From an uncultured Pseudomonadota bacterium (GTDB lineage: Bacteria; Pseudomonadota; Gammaproteobacteria; Ga0077536): DNA of 50,021 bases. Location: the NCBI GenBank assembly GCA_902557415.1, contig CACEAA010000008.1, positions 1-50,021 on the forward strand. The letters are read 5' to 3'. Below the pieces are notes generated by a model that was not told the DNA's origin, did no database searches, and saw nothing but the letters and a program-made list of their open reading frames with translations. This document shows positions 8,791-17,467 of this stretch, piece by piece (the stretch's first letter is position 1; each line of letters opens with the position of its first letter). The position numbers and the translations under genes are program-made.

Positions 8791-10056
8791 TTAGTCTAGT
8801 GGGATGGACAAAAGGCCGTCCGCAAGTTTAGGATCAAACCAAGTCGATTTTGGTGGCATAATCAATCCTGCATCAGCCACGGCCATAAGTTCTTTCATCT
8901 TCGTAGGGAACAAGGTAAAACCAACTTTCATTACATCATTGTCGACTAGATGACTTATTGCTTGGGTACCTCTCGAACCTCCGACGAAGTCAATACGGTC
9001 GTCGGTTCTTGGATCTGAAATGCCTAAAATGGGATTTAGTACTGTTTGTTGTAGGATGCTTACATCGAGTTCGTCTACAGGGTCGGCCGTACGGTGATTC
9101 TTGTTAAGATGGATGATATACCAATTTCCTTCTAAGTACATGCCAAACGATTTTGGGTATTTTGGCTTAACAGGGGAGCTCGATAATTCCACCCGAAAGC
9201 TGAGGGTCAGCCGCGTTAAAAATTCTTCGCTAGTGAGATTATTTAAATCTTTGATCACTCTATTATAATCCAGAATAAGCATTTCATTTTCAGGAAAAGT
9301 TACGGCTAGAAAGCCATTATGAGCTGCCGCATCGTCCTTGGTTCCAGTGTTTTGAGAATTACGAGAGTCGGCTACTCTTGCCGCGGCGGCAGACCGATGG
9401 TGCCCGTCCGCTATATAAAGCTTTTCCATTTTATTGACCGCAGCATATATAGTTTTTATCACGTTATCTTCGCTGACTATCCAGACGCTATGTATCCAGT
9501 CTTCTAGAGAGCTTGAGTAGTCCGGTGCACGACTTGCTGCGATTTTTTTGAGTTGATTGTCGAGATCTTCATTCTGCGCATGAGCCAACAATACTGGACC
9601 CGTCATGGCTTTAACTGTTTCAATCTGCGTCGTACGGTCAGTTTCTTTGGCATGACGGGTCAGCTCATGTTTGCGAATTTTGTTTTGTGTGTAGGCTCTG
9701 ACGGACGCGGATAAGGCTAGCCCAGTTTGACAGTGGGTCGCATTATGTATTTGGTAGACATAGAAGCAGGGCTTACCCTCAAGTGAAAGCTTTCCTGCTG
9801 ATTTTAGTTTGCTCAAATTCTCATGTGCTCGCTCATAGACCACTTCATCATAAGGATCTAAATCATCATCCATCTCGAGTTCAGCCCGAGAGACACGTAA
9901 AAATGAGAATGGTTTGTTGGCCGCCAACTCCTTGGCTTCCGCGCGAGTGATTACATCATAGGGCGGAGCGATAATTTCATTTACAGTGTCATGGCTAGGT
10001 CGCAGTGCTGTGAAGGGGCGACCTAAAAATTCCACCTCATCACTCTTGTTAATCAA
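8791..10056 (-). CDS. DUF1015 family protein
   Basis: A 421-residue cytoplasmic protein of the DUF1015 family (function not established; often found near serine biosynthesis genes in other bacteria). The N-terminal block RPFTALRPSHDTVNEIIAPP followed by YDVI, the FLRVSRAE block, the charged HELTRHAKETDRT segment and YIADGHHRSAAAARVADS are family hallmarks. The start is uncertain: the longest frame begins with TTG at 10056 (GGAG 10 bases upstream), and an in-frame GTG at 10035 leaves the domain intact. A 7-codon ATG frame overlaps the TTG start. The gene converges on ettA with 11 bases between stops and has no same-strand partner here. Confidence 0.93.
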   Translation of the reverse strand: MINKSDEVEFLGRPFTALRPSHDTVNEIIAPPYDVITRAEAKELAANKPFSFLRVSRAELEMDDDLDPYDEVVYERAHENLSKLKSAGKLSLEGKPCFYVYQIHNATHCQTGLALSASVRAYTQNKIRKHELTRHAKETDRTTQIETVKAMTGPVLLAHAQNEDLDNQLKKIAASRAPDYSSSLEDWIHSVWIVSEDNVIKTIYAAVNKMEKLYIADGHHRSAAAARVADSRNSQNTGTKDDAAAHNGFLAVTFPENEMLILDYNRVIKDLNNLTSEEFLTRLTLSFRVELSSSPVKPKYPKSFGMYLEGNWYIIHLNKNHRTADPVDELDVSILQQTVLNPILGISDPRTDDRIDFVGGSRGTQAISHLVDNDVMKVGFTLFPTKMKELMAVADAGLIMPPKSTWFDPKLADGLLSIPLD

Positions 10057-10234
10057 TGTTCAGATACTCCATGTTCCGCGTGGGTTTCGAGCACTCAATG
10101 ATACCAATTTCGGAGCAGTAATGGGTAGGTTAAAGGAATAAAACGATAAGGGAGAATTTAGTACTACAATCGAGCGTATATTTCGAGGCCATTTCGCGTT
10201 ATGGTATCCTTTAATAATTTCTTGAGGGGTAGGG

Positions 10235-11446
10235 ATGGACAAGAAAGACTTCTTTGCTAATGCGCGCAATGACTTGCGAGGGCCGTTAGATGGCCTACGT
10301 GTTATAGAGGCAACGACTACTTGGGCAGGGCCGATGGCGGGTTGTTTGCTCGCTGATTTTGGCGCAACTGTGATAAAAGTAGAGCACCCTGATGGGGAGG
10401 TGGCTCGTGTATTACCGCCCTTTCTTCCAGACTCGCAGTTGACGCTGCTTCATGAGACTGTGAATAGAAATAAACATAATGTGACGATCGAACTTCGGAA
10501 GCCAGAAGGTAGAGATCTGTTTTTAAGATTGTGCGAAACGGCGGATATAGTTTTAGAGAACTTCAAACCGGGAACTTTAAGTGATTGGGGAGTAGGGTAT
10601 TCCGACGTCGTAAAGGTTAAGTCGGATATTATTTATGCATCTGTGAGTGGATATGGTCAGTTTGGTCCAAATTCTGATCGCGCCTGTTATGATCCGATCG
10701 CTCAAGCTTTTACAGGTTGGCTATCAGTAAATGGAGAGCCAGACGGGGGGCCAATCAAAGCACCTACTTTTCTTGGAGATGATTTAGCTGGCATGAATGC
10801 GGCTATGAGCATATTAGCTGCCTTGCATCATCGGACTGCTACAGGAGAGGGGCAACATATTGACGTGGCTTTAGTTGACGGCATATGGTTTTCTAGTAAT
10901 GGTAATCTCACTGCGGGAGCGCTAGACATGCCAATCCCACGTCTTGCTAATCAATTTGCGATAGCTGCCCCAGTTAATGTGTATGAATGTTTGGATGGGC
11001 AAATTTATGGAGGAGTGCTGCTCGATACACATTGGGTGGCGCTTTGTGAATTGATTGGGTGTAGCGAGGTTTCGCATTGTTTGGCACCGGAGCGTATCCA
11101 ACGTAGAGATGAGCTAAATAAGATAGTTGCGGATTGGTGCGCAACTCGCACTACTGACGAGGCTGTAGATAGCATGGTTGCGATAGGCTTAACCGTAGCG
11201 AGAGTGAATAGTTTTTCAGACGCAGCCCAAAACTCTAATGCGAAAGAAAGAGATATGCTGCAGATGACTGAACTGTCGGATGGCTCAACAATCCCATTAA
11301 CTGGTCCAGCGGCCAAATTCTCTCGTACCCCGACGAGAGTTAACAATCCAGCGCCTACATTGGGGCAGAATAATAGCGACGTTTTTAAGGCGTTAGGCTT
11401 GACTGAGACTCAGATAAGGGAACTCAAGAAAATTGGTGCGATTTAG
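10235..11446 (+). CDS. CaiB/BaiF family (family III) CoA-transferase
   Basis: A 403-residue family III CoA-transferase, which moves CoA between carboxylic acids through an aspartyl-CoA mixed anhydride. It contains GLRVIEATTTWAGPMAGCLL near the N-terminus, DFGATVIKVEHPDGE, ENFKPGTLSDWGVGY, and the catalytic aspartate region FLGDDLAGMNAAMSILAAL near residue 181. The usual dimer-interlocking length is preserved. It stands alone on this strand between DUF1015 (divergent) and the RND exporter (convergent). The donor and acceptor cannot be read from the sequence; relatives act on formate, carnitine, bile acids or itaconate. GAGGGG lies just before the ATG. Confidence 0.94.
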   Translation: MDKKDFFANARNDLRGPLDGLRVIEATTTWAGPMAGCLLADFGATVIKVEHPDGEVARVLPPFLPDSQLTLLHETVNRNKHNVTIELRKPEGRDLFLRLCETADIVLENFKPGTLSDWGVGYSDVVKVKSDIIYASVSGYGQFGPNSDRACYDPIAQAFTGWLSVNGEPDGGPIKAPTFLGDDLAGMNAAMSILAALHHRTATGEGQHIDVALVDGIWFSSNGNLTAGALDMPIPRLANQFAIAAPVNVYECLDGQIYGGVLLDTHWVALCELIGCSEVSHCLAPERIQRRDELNKIVADWCATRTTDEAVDSMVAIGLTVARVNSFSDAAQNSNAKERDMLQMTELSDGSTIPLTGPAAKFSRTPTRVNNPAPTLGQNNSDVFKALGLTETQIRELKKIGAI

Positions 11447-11486
11447 CTCTAGCCTGTGGCTAGGCATAGCGCGCGCCAATTTTCTT
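11426..11486. terminator. Bidirectional terminator nested in two gene ends
   Basis: Inverted repeat of 15 bp: AAGAAAATTGGTGCG (11426-11440) against CGCGCCAATTTTCTT (11472-11486) with one wobble pair, and a smaller stem CTAGCC/GGCTAG (11449-11463) in its loop. The left arm is the last codons of the CoA-transferase and the right arm reaches the stop codon of the convergent RND gene. U-rich sequence (TTTTCTT) follows the GC part of the stem on both strands, as expected for a two-way terminator. Confidence 0.68.
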
Positions 11487-13879
11487 TAAGTCAACTTTTC
11501 GAGATCGACGCTCTCTCCGACAATTAGATCTTGTCTCGCCAAAAATTTAGGCTTGATGTAGCACACGAGAAGTGGTAACACAATTAGAGAAAGTAACATG
11601 TTAATTAACATGACCACGATAAGCAATAAGCCCATGTCAGCCATAAATTTTAGATCCGACATGAAATACCATGGTGTTATTCCTAGAAGCATTATTGTGG
11701 CGGTAAACATAATTGCCTTACCCGTGGTCGTAAGTGCTGCCACTATTGCCTTGGGGAGATCATGATTTTGCGCCGTATATTCTTCGGTGATTCGGGATAG
11801 TAAGTAAATACCATAATCAATGCCTACGCCAACTCCGATTACCGCGACGATAGCCGCATTCATGTCAAGACCAACCCCGACTAAATGCATGGCCGCCACG
11901 AGCAAAAGGTTTGCTAGATTGACTGGAATTAGGAGTATAAAAGCGGCTACTAGTGATTTATAAGCGTATCCTGCTAAAATCATGACAGCGACATTCACCA
12001 TACCAATGATTACCCAATGATATCGTTCGATCACGCTGTTTACAGCTTGTTGGATAGCGATTACTCCTGTAGCTAACCGTACTTCAAAATCGGGATATTC
12101 GGCACCGATTTCGTCGACCGCTTTTGTGGCTGCAGCTATCGCATGATCTATCGTTTCTTGTTTATTATCCTCGTACCAAAAAGAGACAGTCGAATTTTGA
12201 AATTCAAAGTCAGCAACGTGGCCAAAATTAATCGCATTGCTGCCCATTAACGCGGCAAATCCGGCTGCAGCTAGAGCTTCCCGATTTAGGTCCAGTGGGG
12301 CCCATTTAGGATTCCCTCCAGAAAAAAGCCGGTTTATTTCAGCCATGTAATTACTCCAGGTCAGACTTGCTCGCGGCGGCAGGACTGTATCTCGCTCTAG
12401 CTTTCGCTGTAATTCGTTCGCCACTCTCACAGCCTCCGGCGTGTTAGCCACTCTGTAGGAAATATCTCGTTCACGGGCTTGAATAACTACTTCAAGGGTG
12501 TTCGTCCCCGGAAAATTATCATTGATAGCTCTAACTGCTACGTTAAATTCGGAGTCGGGCCACAAGAGATTACTTCCTTCTACTGGGTTCCCGATTTTGA
12601 TTTGAGTGTTCAGGTAGATACCAAATGCCGCAATAATTAAAACGAAGACTGTAGTCTTTTTAGCCTTTGGTCCGAAGCTTAGATGCGCAAGATATTTTAG
12701 CGCAGACTCCTGTGCGGCGTGGAGACCTGTATCAGTATTGCCAGAAATCATTTGATCCATGTTCTTAGGGACCGGAAGATACGACAAGAGAATAGAGCAA
12801 AGGAAAGTACCAGTTGGAATGATCCAAAGAGCCCACATGCCGCAAAAAATAGCGTGATTGTCCATTGCTTTAATTGGAGCAATGGCAATGAAAATGATGC
12901 CGCAAACGTCTGTCAGAATTCCTAAAATTGATGGAGCCATCATAATACTCATCGTTAGCTCGGCCGCTCGATCACGATCCTTAACGTGAGCTAAAACTTC
13001 ATAATATCTCTCGGTATACTGGACACAGTGAGAAAATGATCGGGCAACTAAGAGTAATGGAACAATCATGAGAAGTGGCTCAACTGGCAAACCAAGCCAA
13101 CCAATAAAACCAAAACCCCAGATTCCAGCCACCAGTGCACATACTATAGGCGTGACGACGCCTGCAACATTTTTCATATAAAAGGCTAGTGCCAAAATCA
13201 GCAAAAATATCGTGATTGCGAATATTTGATAAGTCTGTTGTTGCAGTTTATAAACCCAACCAGTCAATACCGGTTGGCCGGCAAGGTGTATCTCGTGATC
13301 AGCATCACGGGCATTCTCAACCAGCCGTTGAGCGTAGTCAAAAGCTTCGCCATAATCTACGCGATGGAGGAACGCAGACGTGATGAGGGCCGAAGATTCA
13401 TCTCGAGAAATAAAAAATGTTTGAGCATTTGGAGAAAGAGCGACACGTCTTTTGAATTCAGCTATTTCTTCTTTTGTAGCCGGAGCGTGATCATCCATTA
13501 GAGGTTTTGTGTCTATTCCCTCCCATGTCGCATTAGCGTATCGGATTTTTTCGGTCGCGACAGAAAGTATCTGATCATGATCAATAGAGGGCGCTAAATC
13601 TATATCACGAGTTAGATCCCAAACCTTCGAAAGCGTTTTCGCGTTATAAATATCACCATTTTTGTTTTTTATCATGATGGCAATCATCATCGGGTTGCCA
13701 AAATTTTTATTATCAAAATACACTTGGACGTAAGGGTCGTCTTCTGGCAGTAGGTCTAGGAATACTGTTCTTATATCAACTTTCGGTATGCCAAACATGA
13801 AGCCTATAGTTATTGCTAAGAAAAGTAGACTAACTAACCCTTTATGTTTCATTACCCAAAAAGCAATTTTTGCTCTCAT
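11486..13879 (-). CDS. RND superfamily exporter (MMPL-like)
   Basis: A 797-residue inner-membrane protein with the MMPL/RND layout: one N-terminal transmembrane helix (residues 14-30), a large periplasmic loop, a five-helix block (about 215-400), a second periplasmic domain (about 425-640) and a final five-helix block ending near 785. The helix-four-like segment GVGVGIDYGIYLLSRITEEY carries the conserved GxxxDY feature of this family. Relatives export lipids, sterols or hydrophobic catabolites. It lies downstream of an acyl-CoA dehydrogenase on the same strand, but a terminator-like hairpin separates them. No membrane fusion or outer-membrane partner is adjacent. Substrate unknown. Confidence 0.93.
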   Translation of the reverse strand: MRAKIAFWVMKHKGLVSLLFLAITIGFMFGIPKVDIRTVFLDLLPEDDPYVQVYFDNKNFGNPMMIAIMIKNKNGDIYNAKTLSKVWDLTRDIDLAPSIDHDQILSVATEKIRYANATWEGIDTKPLMDDHAPATKEEIAEFKRRVALSPNAQTFFISRDESSALITSAFLHRVDYGEAFDYAQRLVENARDADHEIHLAGQPVLTGWVYKLQQQTYQIFAITIFLLILALAFYMKNVAGVVTPIVCALVAGIWGFGFIGWLGLPVEPLLMIVPLLLVARSFSHCVQYTERYYEVLAHVKDRDRAAELTMSIMMAPSILGILTDVCGIIFIAIAPIKAMDNHAIFCGMWALWIIPTGTFLCSILLSYLPVPKNMDQMISGNTDTGLHAAQESALKYLAHLSFGPKAKKTTVFVLIIAAFGIYLNTQIKIGNPVEGSNLLWPDSEFNVAVRAINDNFPGTNTLEVVIQARERDISYRVANTPEAVRVANELQRKLERDTVLPPRASLTWSNYMAEINRLFSGGNPKWAPLDLNREALAAAGFAALMGSNAINFGHVADFEFQNSTVSFWYEDNKQETIDHAIAAATKAVDEIGAEYPDFEVRLATGVIAIQQAVNSVIERYHWVIIGMVNVAVMILAGYAYKSLVAAFILLIPVNLANLLLVAAMHLVGVGLDMNAAIVAVIGVGVGIDYGIYLLSRITEEYTAQNHDLPKAIVAALTTTGKAIMFTATIMLLGITPWYFMSDLKFMADMGLLLIVVMLINMLLSLIVLPLLVCYIKPKFLARQDLIVGESVDLEKLT

Positions 13880-13908
13880 ATCAACCTTCTGTCTGTATTT
13901 CTGTTTAT

Positions 13909-13936
13909 AAAAAATATAGGCAGCTCAAGCGCCTAT
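13909..13936 (-). terminator. Rho-independent terminator after acyl-CoA dehydrogenase
   Basis: On the minus strand ATAGGC (13936-13931) pairs with GCCTAT (13921-13916), with a 9-base loop, followed by TAT and a T6 run (13914-13909). This is the layout of an intrinsic terminator. It lies about 50 bases after the acyl-CoA dehydrogenase stop and 30 bases before the RND start, so it would end or attenuate read-through into the exporter. Confidence 0.68.
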
Positions 13937-13959
13937 CGATTCCGACTTTTTTTGAGGGC

Positions 13960-13979
13960 GCCGCGCATTACTGCGCGGC
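13960..13979 (-). other. Strong GC hairpin behind acyl-CoA dehydrogenase
   Basis: A perfect 7-bp stem GCCGCGC/GCGCGGC with a 6-base loop sits 8 bases after the acyl-CoA dehydrogenase stop on the minus strand. It has no T-tract on that strand (an A7 run follows instead), so it is more likely an mRNA 3'-end stabiliser or half of a tandem terminator with the hairpin at 13909-13936. Confidence 0.45.
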
Positions 13980-13987
13980 TTCATACA

Positions 13988-15205
13988 CTATTTACTTAGT
14001 ACGTCTTTGATAACTAGTTTGCCTAGTTGAGACATGTGTACTTCATCAGGACCATCAGCCAGCCGACATAGTCGAGCATAACCAAAAATTTCCGGCAGTA
14101 TTGTGTCCTGTGCGAGGCCAATGCCTCCAAAACTTTGCATTGCCCTATCGGTCACTTCTTGGCACATGCGTGGCACAGTTATTTTGATCATTGCCAAAGC
14201 ATCTTTGCTCACTTTGTTACCCTCTTTATCGAGTCTATCAGACGCCCATTGAGTAAGTAATCGCGCCTGCTGCACTTCACTAACTGACTTTGCTATATCC
14301 TGTCGAATACTCGAGTTTTCAGATATTTTTTTACCGAAAGCCACTCGATTTTCTACGCGTTCGCACATTAACTCCAATGCTCGTTGTGCGCCTCCTATGA
14401 GTCGCATACAGTGATGTATTCTTCCCGGCCCAAGGCGGCCTTGCGCTATTTCAAACCCTCTACCTTCCCCTAGTAGCAGATTCTCAAACGGCACACGCAC
14501 GTCGGTCATTCGCACTTCTGCATGACCGTGGGGCGAGTGGAGGTCGTTTAATACTCTCAAGGGCCTAACAATTTCGAAGCCATCGGAACCAGCGGGCACC
14601 AAAATCATCGACTGTTGGGCATGCCGAGCAGCTGATGTGTCAGTTTTACCCATTACAATGTAAATTTTATTACGCGGATCAAAGACACAGGAGCTCCACC
14701 ACTTCCTTCCATTTATTACATACTCATCTCCATCCCGAACGATTGAGGTTTCTACGTTAGTCGCGTCACTAGAGGCTACCTGAGGCTCGGTCATGAGGTA
14801 AGACGAACGTATTTCTCCATTCAATAAAGGCTCTAAATACTCTTTTTTATGTGCCTCCGTGCCATACCGAGCTAGGACTTCCATATTGCCAGTATCGGGC
14901 GCGCTGCAGTTAAAAACTTCAGCTGCCCAAATGACTCGACCCATTTCCTCAGCAAGTGGCGCGTACTCAAGATTAGTGAGGCCTGCACCATACGGTAGGT
15001 ATTCTTCAGGCAAGAATAAATTCCAGAGACCTTTTTCCTTCGCAAGGAGCTTTAGTTCTTCGATTTGAGGCGGAACGACCCAGAGGTTAGCAGGATCGTG
15101 ATTCCAGTTAAATACATCTTCCTCAATGGGGTAAACATATTCCGCCATAAAGCTTTTAATCTCGTCTAGTAATTGCCTACTTTTATCACTGTAATTGAAG
15201 TCCAT
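13988..15205 (-). CDS. Acyl-CoA dehydrogenase, ACAD10/11-like
   Basis: A 405-residue FAD-dependent acyl-CoA dehydrogenase. Visible blocks are [15 protein letters not shown] (flavin/substrate region, ~138-152), [10 protein letters not shown] (~169), [20 protein letters not shown] (~254) and the C-terminal [16 protein letters not shown]. At the position of the usual catalytic Glu (Y-E-G-T motif) the sequence reads [10 protein letters not shown], the form seen in ACAD10/11-type enzymes, so the base is Asp or the chemistry differs from classic fatty-acid dehydrogenases. It should introduce a 2,3-double bond into an acyl-CoA with electrons passing to ETF. AAGGA lies 7 bases before the ATG. A hairpin-rich leader of about 250 bases precedes it. 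Confidence 0.94.
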   Translation of the reverse strand: MDFNYSDKSRQLLDEIKSFMAEYVYPIEEDVFNWNHDPANLWVVPPQIEELKLLAKEKGLWNLFLPEEYLPYGAGLTNLEYAPLAEEMGRVIWAAEVFNCSAPDTGNMEVLARYGTEAHKKEYLEPLLNGEIRSSYLMTEPQVASSDATNVETSIVRDGDEYVINGRKWWSSCVFDPRNKIYIVMGKTDTSAARHAQQSMILVPAGSDGFEIVRPLRVLNDLHSPHGHAEVRMTDVRVPFENLLLGEGRGFEIAQGRLGPGRIHHCMRLIGGAQRALELMCERVENRVAFGKKISENSSIRQDIAKSVSEVQQARLLTQWASDRLDKEGNKVSKDALAMIKITVPRMCQEVTDRAMQSFGGIGLAQDTILPEIFGYARLCRLADGPDEVHMSQLGKLVIKDVLSK

Positions 15206-15260
15206 TTAAAATCCTTTTCGTTTTTCTCCACCTAATGCATAAGCTATTAGGTTTTAATTG

Positions 15261-15357
15261 ATACTCCCAGCACATTTTCAAGCAGAAGAAGTTGGGAGTA
15301 TGATCGTAGTTGCTGCCTCGTCGAATTCACGCTTATGCTTCGCTCAGCGTCGAGCAG
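15261..15357 (-). promoter_or_regulatory. Structured region upstream of acyl-CoA dehydrogenase
   Basis: The 249-base divergent gap between the dehydrogenase and surE holds an 11-bp stem, ATACTCCCAGC (15261-15271) with GTTGGGAGTAT (15291-15301; one wobble), and an imperfect second stem joining CTGCCTCGTCG (15313-15323) with CGTCGAGCAG (15348-15357). The first would sit in the dehydrogenase 5' leader, about 55 bases before its start. It could be a cis-regulatory RNA element or an operator. A 60-codon minus-strand frame covers the same bases and I do not regard it as a gene. Confidence 0.38.
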
Positions 15358-15454
15358 TCTTCCATTAAAGCAAATCTTAAGGGTGTAAGCTAGTGTGAGA
15401 GTTTGATTGTATCGCGCGGAGGTGTTCATAATTATTAGTACATAGGAGGTTTTT

Positions 15455-16342
15455 ATGTATAAAGCAATATTGATTAGCTTTTGTTTGTTTTTCCAACAGG
15501 GAGTATTGTCTGCTAGCGAAGAGATGACGGTTCTTTTGACAAATGACGATGGCTATTTATCTGAAGGCATCTCTGTGTTGCATGGCGAGCTAACTGCAGC
15601 CGGCTATGATGTCACCGTTGTCGCCCCTCTAAACCAGCAGAGTGCGAGTGGAATGAAAGTTTCACTGCATCCACTATCTGTAGTAAAACACTCTCCAAAT
15701 ATTTGGTCGGTGGAGGGGACTCCAGCCGATGCTATGAGGGTCGCATTAGCAAATTTTTATAAAAAGCGACCGCCAGATTACGTCGTTTCGGGGCCGAATT
15801 TTGGGCAAAACTTGGGAAGTAACGTCATGATTTCAGGCACTGTGGCTGCAGCGATAGTTGGCACTATGGAAGATATAACATCCGTAGCGTTGTCTGTGGG
15901 CCTCGACCTCAATGAATCGAATGCGGAACCCATTAGATTCCCCAGTACGGTTGAAGTATTCCACAGCGCGGCCAAACTTTTAGTTCAAGTTTTAGATCAG
16001 CATCAGAGACAACCTGAATCGATTCCAAAACGGCATGTATTAAATATTAATTACCCTTTGTCGATAAACACAGAGGGACCACTTTATGTGTCGAGCAAGG
16101 TGAGCGATGCGGGTGGGTTCGGCATTAGTCACGGCAACATAGATCCTGCAACTAACGTCAGCAAAGTCGAAATATTTGTTGAGGAGTCCACAAAACATTC
16201 TACTGGGGTTGATGCCAAATATTTTAGCCAGGGCAAGGTGACCTTTTCATTATTGAAACCCGATTGGAATGCCGCTGATGCAGACGTCGAAAAGCTCAAT
16301 CAATTAGTCCGTAACCTTAATGTGAACTACGGCGAAAGATAA
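15455..16342 (+). CDS. surE: Exported SurE-family 5'/3'-nucleotidase
   Basis: A 295-residue SurE-type metal-dependent phosphatase. The metal site residues are present: TNDDG at 29-33, the Ser in NQQSASG (~60), and the Asn in SGPNFGQN (~115), with MISGTVAAA following. SurE normally acts on nucleoside monophosphates in the cytoplasm, but this copy starts with a hydrophobic segment ILISFCLFFQQGVLSA, a good Sec signal peptide, so it is probably periplasmic. AGGAGG lies 5 bases before the ATG, which fixes the start. It stands alone, away from the usual pcm/rpoS/nlpD neighbours, and is likely a paralogue of the housekeeping gene. A nutrient-scavenging phosphatase role is inference. Confidence 0.92.
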   Translation: MYKAILISFCLFFQQGVLSASEEMTVLLTNDDGYLSEGISVLHGELTAAGYDVTVVAPLNQQSASGMKVSLHPLSVVKHSPNIWSVEGTPADAMRVALANFYKKRPPDYVVSGPNFGQNLGSNVMISGTVAAAIVGTMEDITSVALSVGLDLNESNAEPIRFPSTVEVFHSAAKLLVQVLDQHQRQPESIPKRHVLNINYPLSINTEGPLYVSSKVSDAGGFGISHGNIDPATNVSKVEIFVEESTKHSTGVDAKYFSQGKVTFSLLKPDWNAADADVEKLNQLVRNLNVNYGER

Positions 16343-16351
16343 TAGCCCCGC

Positions 16352-17467
16352 TTAACGTTCCAATAACGCATTTACCTCAGTTGCCGCTTCTAATTGCACT
16401 AAGTGTCCATAACCATCGAGCACCGTACTATTTATTTGATCCGACATGTCTCTGGCATGGTCTGCTGGAATTATTTTATCTAAAGATCCCCATATCAGAT
16501 TAATCGGGATTTTAAGCAGAGCGGCTTCTTCTCGCATGATGCGACTCTGACGTCCTTTGTCATCGATGAACCCGGCCGCGATCTGCCTAAGCGCGTGAGA
16601 AACACCATCAGTTCTTTTAAACTGAAGCATATCATTTATAAGTGCTCTATTGACTAATTCAGGATCAGCCACTAGCTGCTGCAAAAGTCCCTTCATTTCT
16701 TTCCGATTATCTGTCTCTATAAACCCGTTGATGTAATCTACGTTAATCTCTCCACCAAGACCGGCGGGTGCAATGAGATCCAGTCTAGTAACTCGATTTG
16801 GGTACGAAATCGCTGCTTGAAGTGCTATCGCTCCGCCCAAAGAATGTCCTATTAGTCGCGCGTCTGCTATATCTAGCGTATCCATTAATGCTATTACCGT
16901 CCCCGCTAAACCAGGGACAGTGCCGTCGTTGATACTTTTACTTGATTGGCCGTGTCCAGGCAGATCGAATGCATAAACTGTTGCTTTCTGAGACAATGGT
17001 TGCTGGGTGAATAGCCAACGGTCGGCATCGCCACCAAAGCCATGGATCAGTATAATTTTTTCTTCTCCCGTACCCATTTGAGAATATCTAAGTCGATATC
17101 CGTCTGCGTCTATGTATTGGTATGCAGACTCTTCTTCATCTTCCTCCTCCGGATCAGGCGGCACGTAATTCTCTAAAAATTCTGAGACAAAAATATCTAC
17201 TTCACTGTCTGACACTTCGCCCGGAGCAAGCACGGCCAGTAGTGCGCCGATCGGAAGAATATCGTCTAGATTTGCAACTTTTTTTCGCAGTATTCCCTGA
17301 TCTAAGGCCTCAAATGTATTTGCGATTTTCTCAGTTTCTATGTCTACTACGGGATCCCCAACGTTTAGCTCAGTGCCTTCTTCAACTAGCCATTCCATGA
17401 CTTTACCTTCTGTCATTGATAGGCCCCATTTTGGCATCGTGATTGCTATGATTTTATCATTACTCAT
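16352..17467 (-). CDS. acoC: AcoC-like dihydrolipoyl acyltransferase: lipoyl domain plus alpha/beta hydrolase
   Basis: A 371-residue protein with a biotinyl/lipoyl domain (residues 6-80; the lipoylated Lys is K47 in DIETEKIAN), an acidic linker PPDPEEEDEEESAY near 121, and an alpha/beta-hydrolase domain with IHGFGGDADRW, GHSLGG (nucleophile Ser ~208) and a C-terminal YGHLVQLE histidine. This fusion is the E2 of acetoin dehydrogenase rather than a pyruvate dehydrogenase E2, which has a CAT-type catalytic domain. It overlaps the E1-beta stop by ATGA (17464-17467). The complex cleaves acetoin or a related alpha-hydroxyketone to acetyl-CoA and acetaldehyde. No E3 gene is adjacent. Confidence 0.93.
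   Translation of the reverse strand: MSNDKIIAITMPKWGLSMTEGKVMEWLVEEGTELNVGDPVVDIETEKIANTFEALDQGILRKKVANLDDILPIGALLAVLAPGEVSDSEVDIFVSEFLENYVPPDPEEEDEEESAYQYIDADGYRLRYSQMGTGEEKIILIHGFGGDADRWLFTQQPLSQKATVYAFDLPGHGQSSKSINDGTVPGLAGTVIALMDTLDIADARLIGHSLGGAIALQAAISYPNRVTRLDLIAPAGLGGEINVDYINGFIETDNRKEMKGLLQQLVADPELVNRALINDMLQFKRTDGVSHALRQIAAGFIDDKGRQSRIMREEAALLKIPINLIWGSLDKIIPADHARDMSDQINSTVLDGYGHLVQLEAATEVNALLER

Noticed and set aside
10060-10269. 69-codon minus-strand frame overlapping the CoA-transferase start
   Set aside because: It runs antisense to a clear gene start and across the divergent promoter region; the translation has no family features.
15247-15429. 60-codon minus-strand open frame in the gap before surE
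   Set aside because: It covers strong inverted repeats, has no recognisable protein features or ribosome-binding site, and its bases are better explained as a leader or promoter region.
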